NCBI GenBank assembly: GCA_003141415.1
Contig: PLLX01000059.1
Location: 4,069 to 61,114, forward strand
Source of the DNA: Bacteroidales bacterium
Lineage (GTDB): Bacteria > Bacteroidota > Bacteroidia > Bacteroidales > VadinHA17
Length of the DNA stretch: 57,046 nucleotides
Direction: 5' to 3'
Positions 8,037 through 16,884 of the stretch are shown piece after piece (position 1 is the first letter of the stretch; each line of letters opens with the position of its first letter). The position numbers and the translations under genes were made by a program. Under the pieces are notes generated by a model. That model ran no database searches. It had not been told where the DNA came from and was given only the letters and a program-made list of their open reading frames with translations.

Positions 8037-10391
8037 TTATTTTGTAATAAAGAAGAATGTCCCGAGCATATCCATTTGCTCCAGTCCCTGTATCCTTCCA
8101 AACTTAGGTTTCTGCCCGTTACCGGTTGTCACAGCAGCTGTGACCGATTTAACAATAGTCTCAATAGGAATACATGCATTCTTATTATTTATCAGGGTAT
8201 TAGCGAATGTTGCCGTGAATTTAGAATTATCAACCGCCAGTTCATACCCTGCAGAAGTGAATACCTGTGCTGATTTGGCGCCGGCGATCCTGGCATTATC
8301 ACATGTAGGAGCATCGTTTGCAGAACGTGAGGCAGAATAAAATCCGGGTCCTGATTCGCATGCATCTGAAACAACAAGAGTATGAACGACAACATCACTA
8401 TATCCCTGCAATCCGGCTTTTAATGAGTTGATATTAAAATAGGTAAACTCATCATCACGTTTAGCATCAACAGGGATCCAGTAACCAACATCGTTAATGA
8501 ATTTGCCATGACCTGCATACCATACCAATAATGACTTGACCTGATTTTTCTTTATCTGGTCGCGAAGCTCGATGTTAAAAAACCTCTCCATCTCAGCCTT
8601 GGTCATATCTTTTTTATAAATGAAATTATGTATCTGATAATTAGCCAGAGCTCTCCGCATGGTGCTGAGGTCTTTTATAGGTCCATCAAGACTTGCAAAA
8701 GTTTCATAACTTGAATTTTCAATAAATACTACCCAGGTCCTTCCCATCGGATTGGTCGAAGCAATTCCTGCACCTTCCCTGTTAAGTGTAAATTCTGTTT
8801 CCTGTCTGTTCCCATAAATATCTTCAGCAACTACAGTAAACTTATTTAAATTTGAAATATCTAACGTAGCAGTAAATGCTGGATTTAATTCATTGGGATT
8901 ATAACTTGCAGTAAAATTGCCTACTGTGATTGATTTAATCCTACTTTCATCCGATATTTTACCCTGGATTGCGATATTAGGTGTAGTGGTATCAAGAAAA
9001 ACCTGTCCTTCCTCAGAGGTATAAGGTGCAATAATCATTATTTTAGGAGGGTTAATTTCAGTGCGTTTAAGAGCATACTTCAGGGCCCTTTCATTATTAT
9101 AATCGTCAATTGCAGAAACGGTAATCTTATCAATGCTATTTACATTGATATTTGCAAGAAAATCATATTCCCCATTTTTTTCTACCAAGATAACACTCTC
9201 ATTATTAATCATAAATGATTTAATCTTACTCTTATCTTTAATGGTACCAGATATAAGAAGAGTAGTTTTGTCTCCTTTGATTTCCATTGTATCTTTTGCC
9301 GGGACAGGGCTGATAAATGTTATTTCGGGAGGGTCTGTCTCTCTGTTTAGATCATAAAGTCTTTTCTGAGAAACTTCCAGCATTTCACGTGCCTTTTGAT
9401 CATATTTGGAGAGAACTGTAATTTTATTATAATCGGCCTTTGCTTTATCCCAATCGCTAATTTCCTCATATGATTTGGCCCGTGCATAATATACCGAAGG
9501 ATCTTCAGTTTTAATCGCAGCTTGAAGCGAAATGCATTTTGAAAAATCATTTATTGCGTTTATATGCTGATTGAATTCCTGGTAGTATTTGCCCCTTTCA
9601 AAATAAAACATCGGGTTGGCCGGATCGATCAGTATTGTTTTTGAAATATCATTTATGGCGTTCGGATAATCAAGGTTTTTCTTATATACCTTACTTCTCT
9701 GGAGATAAGCTGCTGTATTACGATCGTTATTTTTAATAACTTCATTGCACTGGTCCATTGCTTCCTTAGGATTAATGGAAATAAGGAGGTCAGCAAGTTC
9801 AATTCTTGGTTCAGCAAGTTTTTTGTCTTTGGAAATTGATTTCTCCAACTCTTTTTTCCCAAGGATATCATTATTGAGCTTTCTGTAAATGATGCCACGC
9901 CAATAATAATCCATTGGAGTATCTTTAATAATAATTGCCGTATCTGATACCTGAAGTGCCTGATCATACCTCTTTAAGTTTGTGAGAGTAATAACCTTTT
10001 CAGGATATACCCTGACGTTTCGTTTATCAAGGGATGAAGCATGGTTAAGAAGTTTCAGAGACTCTTCATAGTCGCCCATCTTATTACAGACTGCTCCAAG
10101 ACTGATCATTGATTCAACGTCTTTCGGTGAAAAAACCAGTGATTTTTCAAAATCGGCCTTAGCCTCAGTATATTTTGACAGCTTTTCATAAGCTTGCCCT
10201 CTGGCAAAATAGTAATCAGGATTTGAAGGTTCGAGGCCAATGGCGCTGGTAAACTGAACAATAGCGTCATCATATTTAAGATTTTCAACAAACTCAAGCC
10301 CAGCTTTGTAAGACTTCCTGGCACTTTGCCCAAAAGCACATACTGACACCAGGGTCATTATGGTTGCCATTAATAATACTCGCTTCTTCAT
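8037..10391 (-). CDS. TPR-repeat protein with C-terminal caspase-like (peptidase C14) domain
   Basis: The 784-aa protein starts with a signal peptide (MKKRVLLMATIMTLVSVCAFG). About eight TPR units follow (residues 25-345), then two Ig-like domains (about 355-450 and 455-545, each opening with PPEITFISP or PPKIMIIAP), then a caspase-family domain. The catalytic dyad is intact: His in VWYAGHGKF (about residue 626) and Cys in SDACESG (about 677). The signal peptide places it in the periplasm or outside, which is unusual for a caspase homologue. It is co-transcribed with the downstream phosphatase sensor. Its substrate cannot be inferred. Confidence 0.88.
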   Translation of the reverse strand: MKKRVLLMATIMTLVSVCAFGQSARKSYKAGLEFVENLKYDDAIVQFTSAIGLEPSNPDYYFARGQAYEKLSKYTEAKADFEKSLVFSPKDVESMISLGAVCNKMGDYEESLKLLNHASSLDKRNVRVYPEKVITLTNLKRYDQALQVSDTAIIIKDTPMDYYWRGIIYRKLNNDILGKKELEKSISKDKKLAEPRIELADLLISINPKEAMDQCNEVIKNNDRNTAAYLQRSKVYKKNLDYPNAINDISKTILIDPANPMFYFERGKYYQEFNQHINAINDFSKCISLQAAIKTEDPSVYYARAKSYEEISDWDKAKADYNKITVLSKYDQKAREMLEVSQKRLYDLNRETDPPEITFISPVPAKDTMEIKGDKTTLLISGTIKDKSKIKSFMINNESVILVEKNGEYDFLANINVNSIDKITVSAIDDYNNERALKYALKRTEINPPKIMIIAPYTSEEGQVFLDTTTPNIAIQGKISDESRIKSITVGNFTASYNPNELNPAFTATLDISNLNKFTVVAEDIYGNRQETEFTLNREGAGIASTNPMGRTWVVFIENSSYETFASLDGPIKDLSTMRRALANYQIHNFIYKKDMTKAEMERFFNIELRDQIKKNQVKSLLVWYAGHGKFINDVGYWIPVDAKRDDEFTYFNINSLKAGLQGYSDVVVHTLVVSDACESGPGFYSASRSANDAPTCDNARIAGAKSAQVFTSAGYELAVDNSKFTATFANTLINNKNACIPIETIVKSVTAAVTTGNGQKPKFGRIQGLEQMDMLGTFFFITK

Positions 10392-10471
10392 ATTGTTTAG
10401 ACTAAGGTTACTTTCTCCAACGATATATCAAAAATATGAATATTTCTTCGAATTATCAATCTTCGGGTGTC

Positions 10472-11527
10472 TTAACTTGAATTCTTTAGATATATTTCAA
10501 GCGAACTTCCACTGAAAACTGTCTTTGAAAACAGTTTCCCTTTTATCATAGGAGCTTTTGGCCCCTCTTTAAAATACTCCTCTCCGGTAAAAATTCTTGC
10601 TTCATCCCATAACCCGTTTGAAATAAAATGATTTAGTACTTCTACGCCTCCTTCAATAAATAATGATTGAATGGCTGAAGAATATAGGAACTCGGATATC
10701 TGAATTGAAGAAGGAACATCTTCCTTAAGTATTACCTTCTCTGTATCAGGAATATCTGCATTAGAATTATGGGTAAATACAACTATTTTATTATTAGTAT
10801 TATTTAAGGATGATCCTTTACTTAAAGATCCTGAACCGCTGAGTATTAATTTTAATGGATTGGGGCCCTGCCATTCCCTTACATCAAGTCTGGGATTATC
10901 TGCCCTTACTGTTCCTGCACCCACAAGGATAGACTGTTCAGATGCTCTCCATTTATGAACAAGTACTCTTTCAGGCTTACCGGTTATCCAGGTTGGTTCT
11001 GTATTATGAACGTCAGATCTTATGATATCCAAATATCCATCAGCACTTTGTGCCCATTTCAGGGTTATATAAGGTCTTCTTTTTTCATGAAACGCAAAAA
11101 ACCGCCGGTTCAGTCTCCTGCACTCTTCTTCAATAACTCCTGTTCTGACCTCACAACCGGCTTCCCTGAGTCTTTTTATTCCTTTACCCGAGACTTTATT
11201 ACTTGTATCAATAGTGCCAATTACTACCCTTGGGATCTCATTCGAAATAATATAATCTGCACATGGCGGTGTTTTTCCAAAATGTGAGCAGGGCTCGAGG
11301 TTGACATAAAGCGTTGATAATTTCAGCTTTGCTTTATCTGAAACAGAGTTAATGGCCTTAACTTCTGCATGAGATTCACCTGATCTAATATGATATCCTT
11401 CTCCCAAAATCTTTCCATCATAAACGATTACCGAACCAACCATCGGATTAGGATACGTCAATCCTTCGGCCTTACCCGCGAGTTCAAGGCATCTTCTCAT
11501 GAATTTAATATCGTCTGTCTCTGTCAT
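10472..11527 (-). CDS. ribD: bifunctional riboflavin biosynthesis protein RibD (deaminase/reductase)
   Basis: This 351-aa enzyme has an N-terminal cytidine-deaminase-like zinc domain and a C-terminal reductase domain. The zinc motifs are HAEVKAI and PCSHFGKTPPC; MRRCLELAGKAEGLTYPNPMVG is the standard N-terminus. The reductase half carries the substrate segment TLKWAQSADG and a FIEGGVEVL motif. It performs the second and third steps of riboflavin synthesis: deamination of the diaminohydroxyphosphoribosylamino-pyrimidinone and side-chain reduction. It diverges from prmC with only 26 bp between the start codons. No other rib genes are nearby. Confidence 0.95.
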   Translation of the reverse strand: MTETDDIKFMRRCLELAGKAEGLTYPNPMVGSVIVYDGKILGEGYHIRSGESHAEVKAINSVSDKAKLKLSTLYVNLEPCSHFGKTPPCADYIISNEIPRVVIGTIDTSNKVSGKGIKRLREAGCEVRTGVIEEECRRLNRRFFAFHEKRRPYITLKWAQSADGYLDIIRSDVHNTEPTWITGKPERVLVHKWRASEQSILVGAGTVRADNPRLDVREWQGPNPLKLILSGSGSLSKGSSLNNTNNKIVVFTHNSNADIPDTEKVILKEDVPSSIQISEFLYSSAIQSLFIEGGVEVLNHFISNGLWDEARIFTGEEYFKEGPKAPMIKGKLFSKTVFSGSSLEIYLKNSS

Positions 11528-11553
11528 TCCAGTGAAAACACTAAATTTGACTT

Positions 11554-12420
11554 ATGGGTGTCAAGATACAAACAATAAAAGATATCAGATTTTATCTCGC
11601 TAAGGAACTTAAAAGTGTTTATAAGGAACCGGAAATAAGAGCCATTGCTGATATCCTGATTAAGACTGTTACCGGAGCAACAAAGTTGCATCAGCTTTAT
11701 GATAATGATTACCTGGTTGGAAACAGAGAAGCGGAAAGAATTATTGAAATCGTCAGGGAGCTTAAATCCGGAAGACCGATTCAATATATCGTTGGGGAAA
11801 CAAATTTTTACAACTGTACAATTAAAGTAAACAGCTCCACTCTTATTCCTCGTCCTGAAACAGAGGAGCTTGTTGATCTCATCATAAGGGAAAACAAAGG
11901 TTATCAGGGAAATATCATTGATTTTGGAGCCGGGTCGGGATGTATTGCTATTGCTTTGGCAGCAAACCTTCCATTTGCAATGCTGACAGGAATAGAGATT
12001 TCCGATGATGCCATAATGATTGCCCGCGAAAACGCTGTTTTAAATAATGTTAAAGTATCATTTGAAAAAGGAGATATCTTCACTTTAGACCAGGAAGCTG
12101 TAAGTAAAGCAGGTATTATTGTGAGTAATCCGCCATATGTGCGGAATTCAGAAAAACTTTTAATGGGCAAAAATATACTTGATTTTGAACCTCCTCAGGC
12201 CTTATTTGTTACTGATTCTGATCCTCTTATGTATTATAATGCCATCCTTAAACTGGCTGAAAGTGTTTTATTACCGGGTGGCCGTTTGTATTTTGAGATC
12301 AATGAAGCAATGGGTAAACCATTGATTCAGTTGCTCAAAACATTTGATTATTCTGAAATAGCGGTCGTTTTGGATATTAATGATAAAGAAAGAATAATAA
12401 AAGGAAGAAAAAATGCCTGA
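11554..12420 (+). CDS. prmC: peptide chain release factor N5-glutamine methyltransferase
   Basis: The 288-aa protein contains the PrmC N-terminal helical domain, the SAM-binding motif IIDFGAGSGCIAIALA near residue 128 and the catalytic/substrate motif SNPPYVR near 190. It methylates the glutamine of the GGQ motif of release factors; RF2 is encoded in this same window (24,429-25,518). A TAAATTTG -7 box ends 4 bp before the ATG, so transcription may begin at or next to the start codon (a leaderless or near-leaderless message). Its 3' end overlaps recX by 8 nt. Confidence 0.93.
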   Translation: MGVKIQTIKDIRFYLAKELKSVYKEPEIRAIADILIKTVTGATKLHQLYDNDYLVGNREAERIIEIVRELKSGRPIQYIVGETNFYNCTIKVNSSTLIPRPETEELVDLIIRENKGYQGNIIDFGAGSGCIAIALAANLPFAMLTGIEISDDAIMIARENAVLNNVKVSFEKGDIFTLDQEAVSKAGIIVSNPPYVRNSEKLLMGKNILDFEPPQALFVTDSDPLMYYNAILKLAESVLLPGGRLYFEINEAMGKPLIQLLKTFDYSEIAVVLDINDKERIIKGRKNA

Positions 12421-12877
12421 GAAAGCAATATTTAAGATAGCACTTGACAAAGCAATGGCTCAGTGCTCCTACCGGGAATTCTGTTGCGATGATATCCACA
12501 ATAAGTTGTCATTATGGGGTGTTGATAATAGCGATTCTGAGAAGATTATCGCTATTCTTGTAAGCGAAAACTTTATAAATGAACCGAGGTATGCGGCAGC
12601 TTTTGTCAGAGATAAATTTAAATACAATAAATGGGGAAAAGTTAAGATTGCTGCGCATCTCAGAGCTAAAAAACTCCCCACTGATATAATAAAATCAGCC
12701 CTTGATTCAATTGATAATGAGCTGTATAGCAAATTGTTGCGAGGGTTGATTGAAGGACATAGAAAATCATTTAAAGCCAAAAATCAATATGATCTGAAAG
12801 CAAAGCTGCTTCGATACGGGTTATCAAAAGGATTTGAGAGTAATTTAGTGTATGATATTCTGAATGAGATGGAATAA
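12413..12877 (+). CDS. recX: RecX family regulatory protein
   Basis: The 154-aa, helix-rich, basic protein shows the RecX repeat pattern: a CSYREFCCDDIHNKL repeat opening, NEPRYAAAFVRDKFKYNKWG, and KIAAHLRAKKLPTDII. The family binds RecA filaments and inhibits recombinase activity. It overlaps prmC by 8 nt and must be co-transcribed with it. Length fits the family (about 150-170 aa). Confidence 0.85.
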   Translation: MPEKAIFKIALDKAMAQCSYREFCCDDIHNKLSLWGVDNSDSEKIIAILVSENFINEPRYAAAFVRDKFKYNKWGKVKIAAHLRAKKLPTDIIKSALDSIDNELYSKLLRGLIEGHRKSFKAKNQYDLKAKLLRYGLSKGFESNLVYDILNEME

Positions 12878-12927
12878 TGAGTTTGGCCTTCCAATCCCGT
12901 ATAGCGGGCTTATACTGTGTGAGCAGA

Positions 12928-12988
12928 GCCCCCTGGCCGCTTCGCGTCCATCCCCATGAAGGGGGACGGGGGAGCAAAAAACACGGGG
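12928..12988. repeat. GC-rich dispersed intergenic repeat, copy 1
   Basis: The gap between recX and the next gene contains GCCCCCTGGCCGCTTC, a CCCCATGAAGGGGG hairpin and a run ending GAGCAAAAAACACGGGG. The same order of blocks recurs at 31,258-31,354, so this is one copy of a dispersed family. Its composition differs sharply from the AT-rich surroundings. Confidence 0.6.
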
Positions 12989-13005
12989 CATTATAGAACA
13001 TGGGC

Positions 13006-13458
13006 TTAAATTCCTGAAATTATACTGACAATAAACGGCCAGAAGGCTACAAAAAAGATAATTCCCGATCCTATACAGTCAGTAACTATTAATTGTTTGC
13101 GGGTGCCGGGATACTTCAGATAGAATATTGAAAATGCTACTCTCAAAACCAGTTGAACAGCGAAAAAAAGGAATATCCTCATACCATAACGATTCCACTG
13201 GAATGCCTCTTCAATTCTCCCCCTGACAATCAAGGAAAAACTATGCGATAATCCACAGGAAACACATGGTTCACCTGTAAGCTTTTCATGAATACAGGTT
13301 AAAGGATAGTTATCCTTTTCCGGAGAAAAAATGCCGGAGTATGCGAAAATCAGCAATATTACTCCGGCAAAAAATATATTAATAATAAGGTAAGGCTCAT
13401 TCCGGCGCCTTATCTTAATGTTCTGTTCAGTTTTATTTTTTCTTTCGTACAATAACAT
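13006..13458 (-). CDS. DUF2752 family membrane protein
   Basis: The product is a small membrane protein with about three hydrophobic segments and the DUF2752 signature GEPCVSCGLSHSF. Biochemical function is unknown. The ORF track begins at 13,527, but I prefer the ATG at 13,458 (150 aa, beginning MLLYERKNK), which overlaps the upstream DUF4190 gene by only 26 nt; the longer form would add a non-hydrophobic segment encoded by the repetitive tail of that gene. The overlap indicates co-transcription. Alternative start ATG 13,476 cannot be excluded. Confidence 0.75.
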   Translation of the reverse strand: MLLYERKNKTEQNIKIRRRNEPYLIINIFFAGVILLIFAYSGIFSPEKDNYPLTCIHEKLTGEPCVSCGLSHSFSLIVRGRIEEAFQWNRYGMRIFLFFAVQLVLRVAFSIFYLKYPGTRKQLIVTDCIGSGIIFFVAFWPFIVSIISGI

Positions 13459-13960
13459 GTTTCTGAGTACTATCATGCTTCTGAATACTGTCACGTTTCT
13501 GAGTGTTTCCTCCCTCAAGATCTTCAAGTTTTTTCTCCTGATCCTTTTTATTGGAGTTGGTGTTTATTTCAACCTTTTCCCCATTGCTTTCTACCTTTAT
13601 TGAAACGTTTGCATCATCAATATCCTTGGTAACATGGTCCTGAACATCGTTTATCACATTCTGAATGCTGTTCGGCCATCTATTAGCTTTTCCAACAATC
13701 TTACCAGCTACAAATATCTGCGAAAATGAGATCATCGAAGCAATTACCGCAATTATTAATCCGGCAAGCAGCACACCATGAGGTGAGCTGTTCCTGCGAG
13801 ACTGAGAAAGTCCGACTGACGCGATTACAATAGCTATAATTCCGGGAATAATTGCTATCAGACCTATACAGGGAATTACTGCAAGTACAAAAGTTATTAC
13901 AGCTGTTACAAGAGCAGCAATTCCAAGATTTTGTCCCGTATTATTTTTTACCTCTTCCAT
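13433..13960 (-). CDS. DUF4190-type membrane protein with a repetitive charged tail
   Basis: The 175-aa protein has two N-terminal membrane helices (VTAVITFVLAVIPCIGLIAI and LLAGLIIAVIASMISF), resembling the DUF4190 domain. An extracytoplasmic acidic segment follows, and the C-terminus is made of three imperfect six-residue repeats (TQKRDS, IQKHDS, TQKHVI) encoded by an 18-nt tandem repeat. No function can be assigned. It lies 9 bp after the thioredoxin-like lipoprotein gene and overlaps the next gene, so the three appear to form one operon. Confidence 0.75.
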   Translation of the reverse strand: MEEVKNNTGQNLGIAALVTAVITFVLAVIPCIGLIAIIPGIIAIVIASVGLSQSRRNSSPHGVLLAGLIIAVIASMISFSQIFVAGKIVGKANRWPNSIQNVINDVQDHVTKDIDDANVSIKVESNGEKVEINTNSNKKDQEKKLEDLEGGNTQKRDSIQKHDSTQKHVIVRKKK

Positions 13961-13969
13961 GATATTAGA

Positions 13970-14554
13970 TTATTTATTATTGTTCATTCCTGTAAGGATG
14001 TTAACCACATCCTGTTCTAAAGACGTCGTAGGATTTTCAATGATGCGTCCGGCCTCAATATTATTTTTATAGATAATAAAAGTCGGAACCCGTTTGATCT
14101 CCAGTTTGACATATTCACCAACCGGCGATAATTTAGCATCATCTACTCCTATGAAAGTTACTTTTGCGACCGGAAACTGCCATGTATCAAGTACCCTCAT
14201 AAATCGTGGGACCTCTCTTCTGCTGTCGGGGCACCATGTTCCCATTACAATTTTTATAGATAAATCCTCTTTACTTATATCAAGCAATTTATTAAGAGCA
14301 TCCGTTTTTACCTGGTAATCATCAAATCCTTTTATATACCACGTTGAATAAGGATAATGAGTTAAAAGTTCCGGATTAAAATATCCGAGAAGCCATGTTG
14401 TCTGGTCGGCATAATTTATTGCAGCGGGAGCAGAATCTGCAGCGGGAGCTTTCTTTGTGATTATTTCCGGCCTGTTCTCAGTTACGGGTTTTGTGATTTT
14501 ACAGCCGGTAAAGAAAACAAGAAGTATAAAGTACAGAAAATAAATATTTTTCAT
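13970..14554 (-). CDS. thioredoxin-like lipoprotein with a single-cysteine active site
   Basis: The 194-aa protein has a lipoprotein signal peptide with lipobox FFTGC (Cys18). Its thioredoxin-like domain carries GTWCPDSRREVPRF where a normal thioredoxin has CxxC: the second cysteine is replaced by Ser. The cis-proline region RVPTFIIYKN is present. It therefore cannot form the usual intramolecular disulfide and may act as a monothiol exchange protein or chaperone at the membrane surface. It heads the group with the DUF4190 and DUF2752 proteins. Confidence 0.82.
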   Translation of the reverse strand: MKNIYFLYFILLVFFTGCKITKPVTENRPEIITKKAPAADSAPAAINYADQTTWLLGYFNPELLTHYPYSTWYIKGFDDYQVKTDALNKLLDISKEDLSIKIVMGTWCPDSRREVPRFMRVLDTWQFPVAKVTFIGVDDAKLSPVGEYVKLEIKRVPTFIIYKNNIEAGRIIENPTTSLEQDVVNILTGMNNNK

Positions 14555-14645
14555 TTACTGATAATTATGTGAATACAAATTAAAAGGATTTTTTCAAATG
14601 CATAAAATATATTGAAGGGAATATGCTTTTTACCATGATCCGAAT

Positions 14646-16292
14646 TCAGCCACGCTGCTTTTTAACCCTGTTAGAATAGTAGATAGAAATACCTATAGAG
14701 ATTGCTGCAAGGAAAAGTAATGCAAGAACCCTGTATATGATTTCGATGTGTGCCAGGTCAACTAAAAACAAATAAAATGCTGAGCAGATCATAGTTCCCA
14801 GAGCCATATATCTGTATTTTACGTTCTTAAGAACAAAACTCAGTAAGAAATAAAGCAGGGCAGCAATTGTCCAGGAAAGTGTTATGAATTGTTTGGGAAC
14901 GGCATGGAACAAAGCATATAAAACCATAAAGAATCCCTCAATCAGATACAGATTTCTCATAAGGTCTGTTTCAATATGTAACCGCGACCTCTTCCAGTTG
15001 ATTATCCTGGCTGAAACAAGAGAAATCAGGGCAAAAGAATAATTGACGTCATTGATAGATTTTGAGGAAATAAGATATGTAATCAGGATCATAAGAAAAA
15101 GAAGACTATTCATTACTACAATTAACCTGTTACGGAACCAGAGCGCCATTGAAACCACAACGAGGCTTTGAACAGCCAGAAGCAAATAAACCCGTGGAAA
15201 CCCCAGGAGTCCTTGAAACGCGATGCTCATTGCCATAAAACCATACAGAGCGTAGAAAGCTGAGGCAAAATTCCATTCATATTTCGAATGCAGAAATATT
15301 GAATAGGCAAGACTGCAAATAGTCAATCCGGAAAAAAGAACTACGTAATTTTTACTAAAGAATCCTAAAACAATAAAAATTAACAGGAGAGAATACAATA
15401 TCCCATTGACGAATGTTACTCCGGTCAAAAAATCATCTTCAGATTTATCTTTGTTTCTGAATAATAATGTAGTGGAAAAAATGGCTCCAAGCCCTAAAAA
15501 ATAAACTACACCTGAATGCGGTTCAGCAATCAGTTTCATGGGATGGCCTATTATGGGATTCCCCAGCAGCCAGACGAAGGCAGATATATAACTAATAATG
15601 ATTGTTACAATAAGCAAAGGTTCCCACTTATACCGGTAATAATAATAAACGGATCCTCCGGCAGCCAGGGTCGATAATGGGAGAATGAATTGTGCTGCAT
15701 CATAAATAATTCCGGTCGTCAATGCAAAAATCACGAATAATGCGGCAAAACCCTGGGACTTTTCCCGGATTGACAGATATGCCTGTAATGCAATCAGAAA
15801 CAATAACAACAATACAGAGACAGTCTTGTTTGAGAGTATTGGTGTGGTGGAAAAAAAATGCAACCGGAGGGTTAAATAAAAGAGGAGTACCTGTGAATTC
15901 ATCTTGAATATGAATGACAGGTGGACATTTGTTTTCTTCAAATAAATTGAAAGAAAATAGATTGACAGGGCAGAAAGGTAACCAAGAATAACTGAAAGAA
16001 ACCGATACTCCTGAATCATCAGATACTGAGTAAGAAAGATAATACCAAAAAGCAAAACTATATTGCCTAACCAGGCCAGGCCAAATTGTCCGATTTGTGA
16101 TTCAAGGCCCTTCTCTTCCTCATTTATATCTTCTGAATTAAGCAAAATTTCTGGCGTCTGAACTAGTTCTTCAGAACTTTTCATCTTTTCTCTTTCCGGA
16201 ATAACAAATGCGGATTCAAGCCGGGCTAGTCGGGTTTCTAATGATTTCAGACGGCTTTCAATTTTTTCCAGTTCATTTTCGTGATCGGTCAT
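14646..16292 (-). CDS. large multi-spanning DUF2339-like membrane protein
   Basis: The protein begins with a coiled coil (ENELEKIESRLKSLETRLAR) followed by a short acidic linker and then about 14-16 consecutive hydrophobic helices, with almost no soluble loops. This layout resembles DUF2339 membrane proteins, whose function is unknown. The ORF track starts at 16,331, but I prefer the ATG at 16,292 (548 aa, MTDHENELEK), where the coiled coil begins. It stands alone on the minus strand. Confidence 0.7.
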   Translation of the reverse strand: MTDHENELEKIESRLKSLETRLARLESAFVIPEREKMKSSEELVQTPEILLNSEDINEEEKGLESQIGQFGLAWLGNIVLLFGIIFLTQYLMIQEYRFLSVILGYLSALSIYFLSIYLKKTNVHLSFIFKMNSQVLLFYLTLRLHFFSTTPILSNKTVSVLLLLFLIALQAYLSIREKSQGFAALFVIFALTTGIIYDAAQFILPLSTLAAGGSVYYYYRYKWEPLLIVTIIISYISAFVWLLGNPIIGHPMKLIAEPHSGVVYFLGLGAIFSTTLLFRNKDKSEDDFLTGVTFVNGILYSLLLIFIVLGFFSKNYVVLFSGLTICSLAYSIFLHSKYEWNFASAFYALYGFMAMSIAFQGLLGFPRVYLLLAVQSLVVVSMALWFRNRLIVVMNSLLFLMILITYLISSKSINDVNYSFALISLVSARIINWKRSRLHIETDLMRNLYLIEGFFMVLYALFHAVPKQFITLSWTIAALLYFLLSFVLKNVKYRYMALGTMICSAFYLFLVDLAHIEIIYRVLALLFLAAISIGISIYYSNRVKKQRG

Positions 16293-16884
16293 GGCACAGA
16301 ATTTAGTATTGTAAAAAACCTGAAAATACAATACCGGGAGAGATCATCCTCCATCTCCCGGAACCATTTTATTTCACATAGTGTGTATCCTAATACAAAA
16401 TACAAAATCCAGCGGATATATATAAGGCTTTATAGCGTCGCAGAAACCAGAATTGAAGATGAAAATTATCCAGATAAAATCCAGAACTGCCATCTGAAAA
16501 GTATTTTCAATAATATTGAAACCTCTGAAATGTATAATTATAATTCGAAGTACCGATTTATATATGATAAATATGATTCTTTCCTAATATAATTTTAAAA
16601 TATTTATAAATTGACCGCCTTGCCTGATATTTGAATTTCTGACAAGAGAAATTGAGTTTAATCCACATTTAGTGCAAAATTAAAGCAATGCCGATGAAAA
16701 TTTCAATTAAAGAATTGATAAAGAGCTATCTTAAACCAAATTATGAATATAAATTCAATTTATATTCTAAATTCATATATTTGTTATATCAAAATATCCT
16801 GTTAGGGACTTAATCTTCTTTAATTCTGACAATTAATGTCCCTCTTTTCTAAAATGATCTATTAATTGAAAAAACAAAACAAAG
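16293..16884. other. AT-rich intergenic region with a hairpin and the cytochrome-operon promoter
   Basis: This 592-bp divergent gap has no convincing gene. It contains a perfect 8-bp-stem hairpin at 16,334-16,361 (CCGGGAGA ... TCTCCCGG) just upstream of the DUF2339-like gene, and a TATATTTG -7 box at 16,776-16,783 pointing to the cytochrome operon. A 41-codon ORF at 16,688-16,813 overlaps that promoter and is probably not real. The 103-aa ORF of the track (16,281-16,592) has no recognisable features. Confidence 0.5.
16776..16783 (+). promoter_or_regulatory. -7 promoter box of the cytochrome/FeS/NrfD operon
   Basis: TATATTTG matches TAnnTTTG and lies about 100 bp before the first gene of the operon, which implies a leader of roughly 95 nt. 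No clear regulator site is visible. Confidence 0.4.

Noticed and set aside
16281-16592. 103-aa ORF upstream of the cytochrome operon
   Set aside because: It overlaps the start region of the DUF2339-like gene on the opposite strand and has low-complexity, AT-driven composition without domain features.
16688-16813. 41-codon ORF MPMKISIKELIKSYLK...
   Set aside because: The operon -7 box lies inside it, and composition is that of AT-rich noncoding sequence.
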